Part shown: positions 33,789 to 43,240 of the stretch, in pieces | Numbering within the stretch: position 1 is the first letter of the stretch | How the letters are laid out: every line of letters begins with the position of its first letter | Assembly (NCBI GenBank): GCA_038211295.1 | Contig: JBBQVS010000015.1 | Coordinates: forward strand, 1 to 61,375 | Source: JBBQVS01 sp038211295 | Lineage (GTDB): Bacteria; Chloroflexota; Ktedonobacteria; Ktedonobacterales; Ktedonobacteraceae | Direction of reading: 5' to 3' | DNA length: 61,375 nucleotides | Translations under genes and position numbers: made by a program | The notes under the pieces: model-generated | Seen by the model: only the letters and a program-made list of their open reading frames with translations | Databases searched by the model: none | What the model was told of the DNA's origin: nothing

Positions 33789-35031
33789 GCTGCGATTCTG
33801 CCTTTATCAGCATATGGTAGAGCTGAATAAGCTGTTGGCTTTCTTCTTCCCAGCAAAACGTTTGTTGTGCTACTGCCAGGGCATTGCGCTTCATTTGCGC
33901 GAGCCGCACAGTATCGGTAAGCATCGTGTTGATCTCCCTGGCAACGACGCGTGGCTCAAGTGAGGGCAACACACGTCCTACGTCATGCTTGTCAAGGATA
34001 TCCACGATTGCTGGTAATGACGAGACGAGAAAGGGCAAACCAACCATGATATATTCAAAAAGCTTGTTTGGCATCTGCACATATATATTGGTTGAATAAT
34101 CGGGCGAGTAAGTGATCGCGCCGATATCTGCGGAAGCCGTCCAGCTAAGTAATTCCTCGTAAGGAACTGGTGGGAGAATTTTTACACGATCCATGACACC
34201 TTCCTGAGCTATGAGCGTTCGCAATTCTGCTGGAGTCGTGCCGCATCCTTTCCCCATCAGCACAATTATAATGTTCTCTTCCAGAAATCTGGCGGTTTTG
34301 ACCAGCGTTTCGAGTCCACGCCCTGGTTGTAAATTACCCTGATAAAGTACGATACGTACCTCTGGCCCAAGTTTGAGCTGTTCACGTAAACGGTCACTAA
34401 CGGGAGCCATTTGATAGGGCAAAATATTTCTCACAAGTGTGATATTGTCAATGGAGTAGCGTTTTGCCATCTCTTCTATAATCGCTGGTGAGACCGTAAT
34501 GACTGCGACAGCGTGACGTATCACATGCAGGTAAAAGCGCATAATTAGTTTATTGATCTTGCTTCCGCCTGCTTGCTCAAACTCATAGAGTGGCATTTCG
34601 TGCGCGTCATAAACGAGCCGTTTGCGTCGCAACATTGCCGCGAGATAACAGGGAAGGAGCGCATTGATGTCATGCGCGTGATAGAACGTAGCAGGTACGT
34701 TATACAAGCGCACCGTAGTTATCATCAGTTTTTGCACTGTTTTGAAAGCACGCATAACTTTCCTCGGCTCTGGTATAAGCCACTCAGGTTTGATAAGATG
34801 CTTTACATGAATATCGGCTATATTTTCGTTACGCGGATATTGTATATCGGTCTCGACATCGACGATACTTACATCAAAGCCCGCTTCAATCAGTGCAGTT
34901 GCCTCACGTAACACACGCATATCGGTACGTACAACGCCACGCACATGCATACAAATTTTTATTGGTGTGTGAACAAGCTTTGTGCCTTCTTTTTTGACAG
35001 ACACTGCCACATCTACAATACTATTTTTCAT
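33781..35031 (-). CDS. GT4-family glycosyltransferase
   Basis: A 416-residue GT-B enzyme with an N-terminal extension of about 25 residues. Features are KICMHVRGVVRTDMRVLREA, FYHAHDINALLPCYLAA and YDAHEMPLYE in the acceptor domain, and IVLYQGNLQPGRGLETLV and PNKLFEYIMVGLPFLVSSLP in the donor domain. The ATG at 35031 has AGGTGG five bases upstream; an in-frame GTG at 35040 is less likely. It follows the flippase gene by about 25 bases and overlaps the next GT4 gene. Confidence 0.86.
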   Translation of the reverse strand: MKNSIVDVAVSVKKEGTKLVHTPIKICMHVRGVVRTDMRVLREATALIEAGFDVSIVDVETDIQYPRNENIADIHVKHLIKPEWLIPEPRKVMRAFKTVQKLMITTVRLYNVPATFYHAHDINALLPCYLAAMLRRKRLVYDAHEMPLYEFEQAGGSKINKLIMRFYLHVIRHAVAVITVSPAIIEEMAKRYSIDNITLVRNILPYQMAPVSDRLREQLKLGPEVRIVLYQGNLQPGRGLETLVKTARFLEENIIIVLMGKGCGTTPAELRTLIAQEGVMDRVKILPPVPYEELLSWTASADIGAITYSPDYSTNIYVQMPNKLFEYIMVGLPFLVSSLPAIVDILDKHDVGRVLPSLEPRVVAREINTMLTDTVRLAQMKRNALAVAQQTFCWEEESQQLIQLYHMLIKAESQHE

Positions 35032-35056
35032 ACTATCCACCTTTTCTACTTAGCGG

Positions 35057-36790
35057 TTACTTAAACTTTTTTACGCGTAATTTCTTCAGCAAAAGAGAAC
35101 GGCCAACCAGGAATATCAGACAAATGCTATATACACTAAGCGATGCCAGGAATATACCCCAACCGACATATAGATTCTGTCCCCGTGCAAGTACAACACT
35201 TCCCCCATAAAACCCCACACCTGTCAGTAACGCAACCAAGAACTTTCCAACCTCGAACGGAATGGGATAAAAGCGTTGATTGACGATATAGGCCACCAGA
35301 GCAAGCAAGATATAGGCGAACAGCGTCGAGAGTGCAGCACCCATTGAGCCATAGAGCGGAATAAGAACCAGGTTAAAGCCAATATTCGCGAGTGCCGAGG
35401 CCGTCGTAAAGATCACTGCATACCACGTCTTTTTTTGTATTGAGATGCCTGTTGTAAACAAGCTATAGACGCCGTAGAACAGCGTCGAAAGCGCAATAAT
35501 GGGAATGATGGTGGCGGCAGATTGGTAGTTCGCGGGAAAGAAAAGGTTCAGCACAATGGTGCAAGCAAGCGATAACGCGAACGCCATAATAAGTAAGACC
35601 ACGGTGTACCAGCGGAAAATCAATTGAAAGATGCGTGGCGCGTCATCACGTTTCGCGATAGTGAACATTGCCGAGGGCCAGGCAAGCGAAAAGGGTGAGA
35701 GTACAACAACGCTCAAAATACCCCCCAGACTATACGCAACGGCATAACTTGCCGTCTGGGCAAGTGACCCAAAATGGCTTAATAAATACCGATCTGATAG
35801 TTGCAACACCCAGACAGAGATAAAGTTTGTTACATTTGGTAAACCAAAGGAGAGCAACCCTTTCGCGATATCGCGACGGAAGGTGAGGCCCGCCTTGAAC
35901 AGAATAAACGGATACACACAGACGATAACGAGAGCATAGCCGCACCCTGTTCCAAGCAGTGAACCGCCAACGCCCATGTGGAATGGCCCGACAAAGAGAA
36001 GTGTCGTTGCTAAATTGACCAGCAGATTGCCAATAGACAATGCAGCGAAATAGCTAGCGCGGCTCTCCGCACGCAACCAGGAAAAACACGGCACAGTCAG
36101 GTTTTGGAGCAGTACAACCAAAGCACTTATTTTTAACGCGTCAATCGCAGAGGGACTAGCGAGCAAGGCCGATGTCAGCCAGGGAGCTGTGAACACGATT
36201 GTGAGTATGGCTGGCACGGAAATAAGCAATAAGAGTAGAATGGTTGTTGATAAGACAGCCAGACGGTCTTTTTTGTCTTCAAAATCGTAGTTATAGGAAC
36301 GAAAAAATGCCGACCCCAGTCCCAATTGCGTTAATCCCGCCAACAGCGCAATCGCGGTGTTGAGCACGGCTAGCACGCCATAGTCTTCGTGTGAAAGATT
36401 GCGCGTCAAAAATGGAGCCATAACGAGCGATACCAGAGGTGAGGCAAGCGATGCCAACACATACACTCCTGACGTTTTCAGGAGTTTCTCTATCTGTGTT
36501 TTATAGCCCTCTACAGCACCCTTTGACGGTTCGACGAGTGTCGCATGCACAGGTTGTATCTTTGGTATGATGACAGTCGTCAGCAGGTCAATCGACATAT
36601 CTTCATCGAAGAAAGAGGACGCAGGCAGGGGCGAATAGATCGCTTCCAAATTGACCAGTGTCGCCCATTGGTCGAGGCTCTTTACTGGCAAATTCAAACG
36701 CGGCGTAACGACAAATTCTACCGGATCGATATCATGCCAGAAGTCTCTTTGTGCGACAGTGTTCTGCGGCTTGTTTGATAATGGCACCAT
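35057..36790 (-). CDS. Wzx-like polysaccharide flippase with N-terminal extension
   Basis: A 577-residue MATE/MVF-type membrane protein. About 14 helices begin near residue 105 (LLKTSGVYVLASLASPLVSLVMAPFLTRNL, the usual N-terminus of the family). Such proteins flip undecaprenyl-linked repeat units. The first 100 residues are an added soluble segment of unknown role with no recognised domain. Its ATG overlaps the stop codon of the upstream C5-epimerase/GT4 gene (TAATG), indicating coupled translation. Confidence 0.88.
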   Translation of the reverse strand: MVPLSNKPQNTVAQRDFWHDIDPVEFVVTPRLNLPVKSLDQWATLVNLEAIYSPLPASSFFDEDMSIDLLTTVIIPKIQPVHATLVEPSKGAVEGYKTQIEKLLKTSGVYVLASLASPLVSLVMAPFLTRNLSHEDYGVLAVLNTAIALLAGLTQLGLGSAFFRSYNYDFEDKKDRLAVLSTTILLLLLISVPAILTIVFTAPWLTSALLASPSAIDALKISALVVLLQNLTVPCFSWLRAESRASYFAALSIGNLLVNLATTLLFVGPFHMGVGGSLLGTGCGYALVIVCVYPFILFKAGLTFRRDIAKGLLSFGLPNVTNFISVWVLQLSDRYLLSHFGSLAQTASYAVAYSLGGILSVVVLSPFSLAWPSAMFTIAKRDDAPRIFQLIFRWYTVVLLIMAFALSLACTIVLNLFFPANYQSAATIIPIIALSTLFYGVYSLFTTGISIQKKTWYAVIFTTASALANIGFNLVLIPLYGSMGAALSTLFAYILLALVAYIVNQRFYPIPFEVGKFLVALLTGVGFYGGSVVLARGQNLYVGWGIFLASLSVYSICLIFLVGRSLLLKKLRVKKFK

Positions 36791-39027
36791 TAGGAAATAC
36801 CCTCACAGCTACTTATGGCCTCTACAGTGTGCTTGTACTTGGCTATTACTTCGTCTAATGCTGCCCAACGCGTCGCTCGCAGCAGCGTTCTTCTGAATAT
36901 TGCGACACTATGATGAGTCGAGATATATTCTCTAGCAGTTTTCCCCATCTCAATGCCGTATTCGCGCTCACTGATAAGTCGTATCAATGCGTTCGCCATT
37001 GATTGCGGCTCGTTCGTAGGAAGCGCGATACCACGTCCGTTGGCAAGCAGGTGTACGTTAGAAACGGGTTCCGTCGAAGCGATCACCGCGCATTGGGATG
37101 CCATAGCTTCTAAGACCGCCATTGACATACATGCGCCGCGCCGACTCGCATAGAGAAAAATATCACTTATACTCAGCAACTCAAGCACATCCGAAGGTGA
37201 GATTTCTCCCCACAGCAGACAAGTAGTGCTTAACCCACGCCTATGAATATCCGCTTCCAGTGACGCTTTGAGTGGGCCTCCACCAGCGATTACAACTCGT
37301 AACTGTGTACGCTTTTCTATGGGTAGCGCGTGATAGGCAATATCGATAGCTTCCAACGCGATATCTATTCCTTTCTCTGGCGCGAGTCGGCACACCATCG
37401 CAACCAGAACAGCGTTTGGAGGAATATCTTTTTGTAGACGCAAAGTCTCCCGTGCGGCCCCATCCACGACGACATGCCGTTCACTTTCAATCATGCTGCC
37501 AAAGCGGGTGATGCGACTGGGGTGGATGCCAAGCCGCTTACAGCTTGCTTCTATCGCGTCACCCGCTACACCAGGAATAAGAAAATGATCTACCAGACGT
37601 ACCGCAAGCACGGCGCAGAGGGATACGGACGGAAAATATAGGTGGTAACGCAAAAGGGATACCAGCAGCCATACTTTTGAAGTATGTTTTTCTGCCATGC
37701 CCTGTGTACGTTCCGCACGATATGTCGCGCTTTTTAGCAATGTCAGCGTTCCGTGGTCGATACAAACGACTCGTATACCTGCGAGTTTTCCTGCTAACGC
37801 AGTAAAGAGCGCAGTATACACTCCATCCTGTGGAAGCAGCACGTCATAGTGCGAGCCTTGGCGCAAGAGTGCAAGCGTCTTGTGACACCCGAACACGACA
37901 TAGAACCAGAGATTGGGGAATTGCCAGGCCGCCGTCTGTTTTGTTCCAAAGGTATGAATAGGCAGATGCTGGGGATTGGGGCCGATGAAATGCGTAAGAT
38001 ATTCGCGCTCCCAGATACCCGCGGTGGCTTTAGCAATTCCCGCCATTACGGCTCGAATACCGCCAGTGACCGGGAACGCGGTCAACGCGATACAAACCTT
38101 CGTAACCCGCATCGGCTGTGATTGAACAGGAAGCACGATTGCACGTACACATTGCACAAATTTATTAGTGGCCTGTTGCCACCTATTTTGCATCTCATAA
38201 CGCATTCGCGATTTTTGCATGTAGTGATGCCAACGCTCAGCGGACAGGATACACGGCATACTGGACGCGGATTGGCCCAGAGTACGCAGCAGTTGTATCT
38301 GTAAAGTTAGTTCAGCAGGCGAGGCAAGGCTATGCTGAAGTAAGTCAGTAGTAGCCCAGTAACCAGTATCATATGCATCTAGATAGAGATGCAACGCAGC
38401 CATAGCGCGTTCAAGCAGAGTATCGGCCTCTAAAGGTCGCATCATATTTTTGTACTCAAACAGGCTTAGCAAGGCGAAAAGTTCTCCAAGCAAACCATGT
38501 GTTGCGGGATATACAGCGACCTCTTCAAAAAAGAGGCCGTCCTCACCTGTTGATGTACTTATGCCGCCATCCAGAATATCGCGCTCGAATGTGCCGAAGA
38601 CATGCTCAGCAAGTGTTCTGTACTCTCTTACGCCTGTAATTAAATAGGCGCGTAGTAAAACCGAAAGGGCGGTTCCCTGGGTGGTCGCGGAAAACCAACA
38701 GTTCTGCGAGTATACAAAGGTGCTAGGCCAACCGCACACTGCTTCATCAACATACACTACATGTTCTATCAACCAGCGCACCTGTGCCAGGAAGGTGAGA
38801 CAGTGCGACTCATCGCGCGTTGCTATGTATGCGTTCCAGTGTGCCAGTGCGTACTGCGTGATTGTTGCAGGACGGTACTCCGCGTTATACTCAAGAAAAG
38901 GGATGCCCTGTTCATCTTTAGCATATTTATGCAACATGAGAAATTCTGACATATTCACTGGATAACGTGTGAGTCGCGTTTCTACTCGCGCTCCTCTATC
39001 TACGGACACTTGTTTTCTAGTATCCAT
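36790..39027 (-). CDS. D-glucuronyl C5-epimerase-like domain fused to GT4 glycosyltransferase
   Basis: A 745-residue two-domain protein. Residues about 45-260 match the (alpha/alpha) C-terminal domain of D-glucuronyl C5-epimerases: ATITQYALAHWNAY, CGWPSTF, TTQGTALSVLLRAYLITG (117-132), FFEEVAVYPATHG (166-178) and YDTGYWATTDL. Those enzymes convert D-glucuronate to L-iduronate within a polymer. Residues about 307-745 are a GT4 enzyme (GGIRAVMAGIAKA, VAMVCRLAPEKGIDIALEA, ACMSMAVLEAMASQCAVIAS). No signal peptide or clear membrane helix is seen, so both parts should be cytoplasmic. GAGGAG precedes the ATG. Its start overlaps the Wzy-like gene by 11 bases, and its stop overlaps the flippase start. 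Whether the epimerase part is active is unknown. Confidence 0.8.
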   Translation of the reverse strand: MDTRKQVSVDRGARVETRLTRYPVNMSEFLMLHKYAKDEQGIPFLEYNAEYRPATITQYALAHWNAYIATRDESHCLTFLAQVRWLIEHVVYVDEAVCGWPSTFVYSQNCWFSATTQGTALSVLLRAYLITGVREYRTLAEHVFGTFERDILDGGISTSTGEDGLFFEEVAVYPATHGLLGELFALLSLFEYKNMMRPLEADTLLERAMAALHLYLDAYDTGYWATTDLLQHSLASPAELTLQIQLLRTLGQSASSMPCILSAERWHHYMQKSRMRYEMQNRWQQATNKFVQCVRAIVLPVQSQPMRVTKVCIALTAFPVTGGIRAVMAGIAKATAGIWEREYLTHFIGPNPQHLPIHTFGTKQTAAWQFPNLWFYVVFGCHKTLALLRQGSHYDVLLPQDGVYTALFTALAGKLAGIRVVCIDHGTLTLLKSATYRAERTQGMAEKHTSKVWLLVSLLRYHLYFPSVSLCAVLAVRLVDHFLIPGVAGDAIEASCKRLGIHPSRITRFGSMIESERHVVVDGAARETLRLQKDIPPNAVLVAMVCRLAPEKGIDIALEAIDIAYHALPIEKRTQLRVVIAGGGPLKASLEADIHRRGLSTTCLLWGEISPSDVLELLSISDIFLYASRRGACMSMAVLEAMASQCAVIASTEPVSNVHLLANGRGIALPTNEPQSMANALIRLISEREYGIEMGKTAREYISTHHSVAIFRRTLLRATRWAALDEVIAKYKHTVEAISSCEGIS

Positions 39028-40486
39028 TGCTCTCCTCTACACTTCTTGCGCCCTCACTGGCAGTATTCAAGCTTTTCTGCAATAATGGTGATGCTACGAC
39101 ACCTAAAAGAGTCCAGCCGAGAGCCGATATAGGCGGGAGCGTCCAGGCGTTGATACTGATACTATTTACACTTAGTGCGATAATCGCCGCAATAGTTCCG
39201 CCAAAAAGCGAACGAGTACGTTTCTCAAACAATGCTCTATTGTGGAATGCCTGCCATAGAGCGAAACCGACAAGGGAGAGAAAAAGTACAAGCATTGGAA
39301 GGCCGGCCTTTGCCGCGATCTCGATATATGAATTATGAGGATGGTCAAGAGCTAAATATTGACGTGGGTCACGAAAAGCGTTCGCTCTCGCTAGATATAC
39401 ATCAAAGCCGAGACCAACACCTGTCAAGGGGAAAGCCTGAATAACATTGATGCCTGTTTGCCACGCGCCCTGCCGTAGCGTAAGCTCGGTAGCACCTGAC
39501 GCGTGTTGCAATTGCAGGTTGATCTGGTAGGAAAAGAGCAACATCCCCAGCGTAGCGGCGACCCCAGTCATTGCCACGATTAGCACCCTGTCTATGGTAC
39601 GTCCAACAAGCAAGAAGAAAACGATACTGCCTCCGAGTACGCCTACCCATGCTCCATTGCTATACGTGAAAAGCAATGCGGGAAGAATCAAAAAGGCTTC
39701 CACTAGATAGAGTAGCTTGTCGGTGACAGTAGAGCTTTCCATAAAGAGGCCAAGTGGCAAGAAGAGCATGGTTGCGAGAAACGTGCCATTCCAGTTCGGG
39801 TCAACGAAGAATGAACCAATGCGGTGAACGTTCAGGCCGGTGGCTAACTCATATCCCTGTGCGCGTGCGAGAAACTCATCGAAGCGTGATGAGCCGAATA
39901 GCACCACGCCCGTTGTACCTTCTATAATTGTGTGGATTGCTAATAGCGCACCAATCAGCGCGAGTATCTGTACTACTTTGCGAAGACTTGTTACGTCTTT
40001 CGCGATAACCGTTCCTAACCAGAATGTCACCAACGCACCACCGATAATGTTTGGATAGTAGAACGCAACGTCATAGAGTCGCCATGCACCCTGAATTGCG
40101 GGAAATATACCTAGCACAAGAAAAAGCGACCAGAGCCAGAGTACCCGTGGGTAGGCCCAGGGGTGGTGCGGCGAGCGCATTAAATAAAAAAGCATCAGTA
40201 ATACAATGGTTAGAAGCTGTGCATCGAATAGCGAACCAAGATACCAGTCCACGTAAATATGCGCGACCAGCACGAGACCAAGCAACACTTCATTTTTTCG
40301 GAGTATCACAAGTATAGTCACGATACAACCGCCGATAACCGCTCCGACCACAGTTGCGGTTGTCTTGCTGAAAAGAACTCCAACAAGCAAGCCGCCGATT
40401 AGTATGCCGAGCGGGAGTACAAGCGAAAAAAGCATACGCCCGCTGCTTGTTTCTCGCATAGCACCATTCCATCTATTGCTCACCAT
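39017..40486 (-). CDS. O-antigen ligase/polymerase-family (Wzy/WaaL) membrane protein
   Basis: A 489-residue protein with about 12 membrane helices and a large extracytoplasmic loop (about 185-225 and 330-390). The Wzy_C signature FPLTGVGLGFDVYLA with LALDHPHNSYIEIAAKAGLP is clear. In a locus with Wzx-like and Wzz-like genes it is more likely the repeat-unit polymerase than a ligase. A GGGGGAG ribosome-binding site precedes the ATG. It overlaps the upstream phosphatase gene by seven bases. Confidence 0.88.
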   Translation of the reverse strand: MVSNRWNGAMRETSSGRMLFSLVLPLGILIGGLLVGVLFSKTTATVVGAVIGGCIVTILVILRKNEVLLGLVLVAHIYVDWYLGSLFDAQLLTIVLLMLFYLMRSPHHPWAYPRVLWLWSLFLVLGIFPAIQGAWRLYDVAFYYPNIIGGALVTFWLGTVIAKDVTSLRKVVQILALIGALLAIHTIIEGTTGVVLFGSSRFDEFLARAQGYELATGLNVHRIGSFFVDPNWNGTFLATMLFLPLGLFMESSTVTDKLLYLVEAFLILPALLFTYSNGAWVGVLGGSIVFFLLVGRTIDRVLIVAMTGVAATLGMLLFSYQINLQLQHASGATELTLRQGAWQTGINVIQAFPLTGVGLGFDVYLARANAFRDPRQYLALDHPHNSYIEIAAKAGLPMLVLFLSLVGFALWQAFHNRALFEKRTRSLFGGTIAAIIALSVNSISINAWTLPPISALGWTLLGVVASPLLQKSLNTASEGARSVEESNGY

Positions 40487-41253
40487 AACTTTCTCCCCCT
40501 ATGTACTACTTGTACCTCGCTCCCTGACATCGTGCTTTCCCAGGCCAGATTGTTAATAATAGTAGCAGGACAAACCTCGGTCATTTGTGTTACCGCATTT
40601 TCGCCGACAAGACTTTTCGCGTAGTGCAAACTCTGCGTAATATGTGGTGCTCTACGCTCAGTATCGTGAGCATCAGAAACAAGACAGGACACAAGCCCTC
40701 TCTTCAGCAATATCTCCGCGCAACGTCGCACAGTGTTCCCTTGCTTGCCAAGTAGACTACTTGCCGTTACCTGTGTCAATATCCCCTTTTCAAGCAAAGG
40801 TTGCAGGACTTCAGGCTCTTTTTGAATACGCTGATATCGCTCTGGATGCGCTAGAACAGGCACAATACCTGCCATTCGCAACTCGAAAAACACCTGCTCT
40901 GTGCGTGGCAGCCAGTGCGTTTCCCATAATTCGAGCAATAGATAGCGGCTATTGTTAAGCGTTGCAAGCCGACCTGCCTGAATATCCTCAACCAATTCTG
41001 GTTTGATGCGAGCCTCATGACCGGCGAAAAGCTGTAATGGAATATTGTTACGGTTCAATTCCTGCTGTAACGTATGCACGCGCTCCCACACTTCCTGTGC
41101 TGACCGTCGCGGATACTCATCGTTGTAGTGTGGGGTGGCGATAGCATGGCGAATACCCTCTTGCACTAGGTGACGCGCCAGTCTCAATGCTTCTTGCATC
41201 GTTGCTGGCCCATCGTCGATATCTGGCAGGATATGTACATGAACATCAATCAT
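40480..41253 (-). CDS. CpsB/CapC-type protein tyrosine phosphatase (PHP fold)
   Basis: A 257-residue manganese-dependent PHP-family phosphatase like CpsB/YwqE, which removes phosphate from BY-kinases. Metal ligands are in MIDVHVHILPDIDDG, ATPHYND, GHEARI, LAHPERY and SDAHD; all family positions appear kept. Its ATG overlaps the TGA of the BY-kinase gene by four bases (ATGA), pairing kinase and phosphatase translation. Confidence 0.93.
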   Translation of the reverse strand: MIDVHVHILPDIDDGPATMQEALRLARHLVQEGIRHAIATPHYNDEYPRRSAQEVWERVHTLQQELNRNNIPLQLFAGHEARIKPELVEDIQAGRLATLNNSRYLLLELWETHWLPRTEQVFFELRMAGIVPVLAHPERYQRIQKEPEVLQPLLEKGILTQVTASSLLGKQGNTVRRCAEILLKRGLVSCLVSDAHDTERRAPHITQSLHYAKSLVGENAVTQMTEVCPATIINNLAWESTMSGSEVQVVHRGRKLW

Positions 41254-43208
41254 GACTCAGCCTTCCCTTGCTGTCTCTGCGTAAAAGGTAACGAGGACAT
41301 AGGAGCAACATTCTGTCCATACTGTGCGCTCGTGATGAGTTGCCCATTTTGCACTGGCGGAATAGTTTGCGTGTTATTATGTTGCGCGGCCCGTTGCACA
41401 AATGAGGGCGTAGGTATAGACGAAGATGGTGTATTTGGGGAAAGTTGTACCGGATTTGAAGGCGCATCTTCTTTCGTATTCACATCGGCTTCTTCACTAT
41501 AATAGGCATACGCGGCATCTTTCTTCCTCGCGGGCTGCTTATTGATAACCACTCCAAGTACGTTCACATTTGCCTGTGCAAGTTGCGCTTTCATGCGTTT
41601 GATATTTTTTTTCGTCGAGTGCAGAATGTCCGATACGATCAGCGTGCCATCGACTTTTGGTGCCAGCACGCCCACATCCGATAGACCTAGAAGCGGTGGC
41701 GCATCGATGATAATAATGTCCAGGCTACTATTCATCACGAGTGTTAGCAGACGCTGCATAGACTTGGAGACAATTAGATCCGAGGGATTGGGCGGCACAA
41801 TTCCCGCCGGCATAATCCATAAATTAGGGATGCCAATTGAGTAAAAAAATTGTTCTAGCGCGACGGTCTGGGCAGGCGGTGCTTCCGGCGCGAGGGAGGG
41901 ACGGTTAAAAAATTGATGGTTTGTCGGCGTATTCACTTTATTGGGAGTTCTTAGAGATAAGACCGCGTTGCTCAATCCAACCCTGTCCGATGGAATATTG
42001 AACAGTTTGTGCTGTGTCGGACGGTGTAGGTCCGCGTCGATGAGCAGGGTATTCTTCCCCGCTTTTGCCATGAAGAGTGCAAGGTTAGCCGCCACCACAC
42101 TTTTGCCTTCTTCCGCGACTGCGCTGGTAACAAGTAAGGTGCGAATCGGCTTGTCCATGTCTGAAAATTCTATGTTTGTGCGAAGAATACGGTACGCTTC
42201 TACGTTGATATCGCGACCAGTCGGATTTAGCAATGTTTTGCGATCTTTTGTCTTTTTGTACCAGACGGTTGTCAATGCAGGTCTATCTATTAAAGCAATC
42301 AGAGCTTCGGGGGTGCGAACATGTGTATCAAGCTGCTCAATAATAATCGCGAGCAGCAGCCCTAGAAATAGGCCAGCCGCTAGACCTTCAAGCGTATTGA
42401 TGGACGTATTAGGTAGAACTGGCTTAGACATTGGTTGTGCGGGCTGCACCACACGCACAAAGTCGCTATTCTGGACAGCAGTCAAGTTGAATTGTGCCAG
42501 GATAGTTTGCCATTGACTGTATTGTTGCTGTAGGTTGCTCAACTTTGTTTGCAAGCCGCTAATCTGTGTACGCCAGCCGGCGATCTCCTTGATAACCTGC
42601 GAATCATCAGGTGGTGCCTGGTTAAGCTTTAACGCCTGCTGGTCGCCCTGCTGCTGTTGTATCGCGGCGGCGTCGGCCTGCGCCTGTAGCTGACTGATCT
42701 GGTTCGTAAGTGTCTGTATTTGCTTTTGCGTATTATCCAGTTCGGCCTGCACCTGCTGACGGGAGCGCATTCCATCCTGCTGCGCGAGTTGGAGTTGCTG
42801 CTTGATGAACGTGTTCGCGATATCGTTTGCAAGCATTGCGGCCTGCTCCGGGTTCGGATCCTGCACGTCTATCTGAAAAACTTGTGTGTTCAGCTTAAAA
42901 GTTGACGAGACAGCAGGCTTGAGTTTCTCAACGGTCAGACCGTTGTGATGGGACGCGACCTCACGCAGCACCGGATCGCTGGTGGCAAGCTGAGACTCTG
43001 TTTGAACAAGTTGGTCACTTGCAAGGAGACTGTTAATATCTGAGCCACCGTTGCCCGCGTGAACCGCAACCTGAATCAGAACAGTTGATTGGTAAATGGG
43101 AGTCGTCAAACGGCTCCCAGCATATGCTCCCAGTCCGACGAGGAGAAAGCAAGCGACAATCAGCTTCCATTGTTTTAGCAGTATGGTCCAAAAACGTTCA
43201 AGAGTCAT
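41250..43208 (-). CDS. Wzz-type chain-length domain fused to BY-kinase
   Basis: A 652-residue protein in which the polysaccharide co-polymerase and autokinase are one chain. The Wzz domain has membrane helices at about 15-30 and 272-291 around an extracytoplasmic coiled coil (about 145-235, Gln-rich). The kinase has Walker A in SAVAEEGKS (362-370), Walker A' LLIDADLHRP (388-397) and Walker B DIIIIDAPPL (about 495). The tail after the kinase carries a tyrosine cluster (AYAYYSEE) and then about 75 Pro/Gln/Asn-rich residues with few further tyrosines. It would control polymer length with the downstream Wzy-like protein and be reset by the coupled phosphatase. Confidence 0.92.
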   Translation of the reverse strand: MTLERFWTILLKQWKLIVACFLLVGLGAYAGSRLTTPIYQSTVLIQVAVHAGNGGSDINSLLASDQLVQTESQLATSDPVLREVASHHNGLTVEKLKPAVSSTFKLNTQVFQIDVQDPNPEQAAMLANDIANTFIKQQLQLAQQDGMRSRQQVQAELDNTQKQIQTLTNQISQLQAQADAAAIQQQQGDQQALKLNQAPPDDSQVIKEIAGWRTQISGLQTKLSNLQQQYSQWQTILAQFNLTAVQNSDFVRVVQPAQPMSKPVLPNTSINTLEGLAAGLFLGLLLAIIIEQLDTHVRTPEALIALIDRPALTTVWYKKTKDRKTLLNPTGRDINVEAYRILRTNIEFSDMDKPIRTLLVTSAVAEEGKSVVAANLALFMAKAGKNTLLIDADLHRPTQHKLFNIPSDRVGLSNAVLSLRTPNKVNTPTNHQFFNRPSLAPEAPPAQTVALEQFFYSIGIPNLWIMPAGIVPPNPSDLIVSKSMQRLLTLVMNSSLDIIIIDAPPLLGLSDVGVLAPKVDGTLIVSDILHSTKKNIKRMKAQLAQANVNVLGVVINKQPARKKDAAYAYYSEEADVNTKEDAPSNPVQLSPNTPSSSIPTPSFVQRAAQHNNTQTIPPVQNGQLITSAQYGQNVAPMSSLPFTQRQQGKAES

Positions 43209-43240
43209 TACATATCCTCTATAATTCTCCGAAAAGCGGT

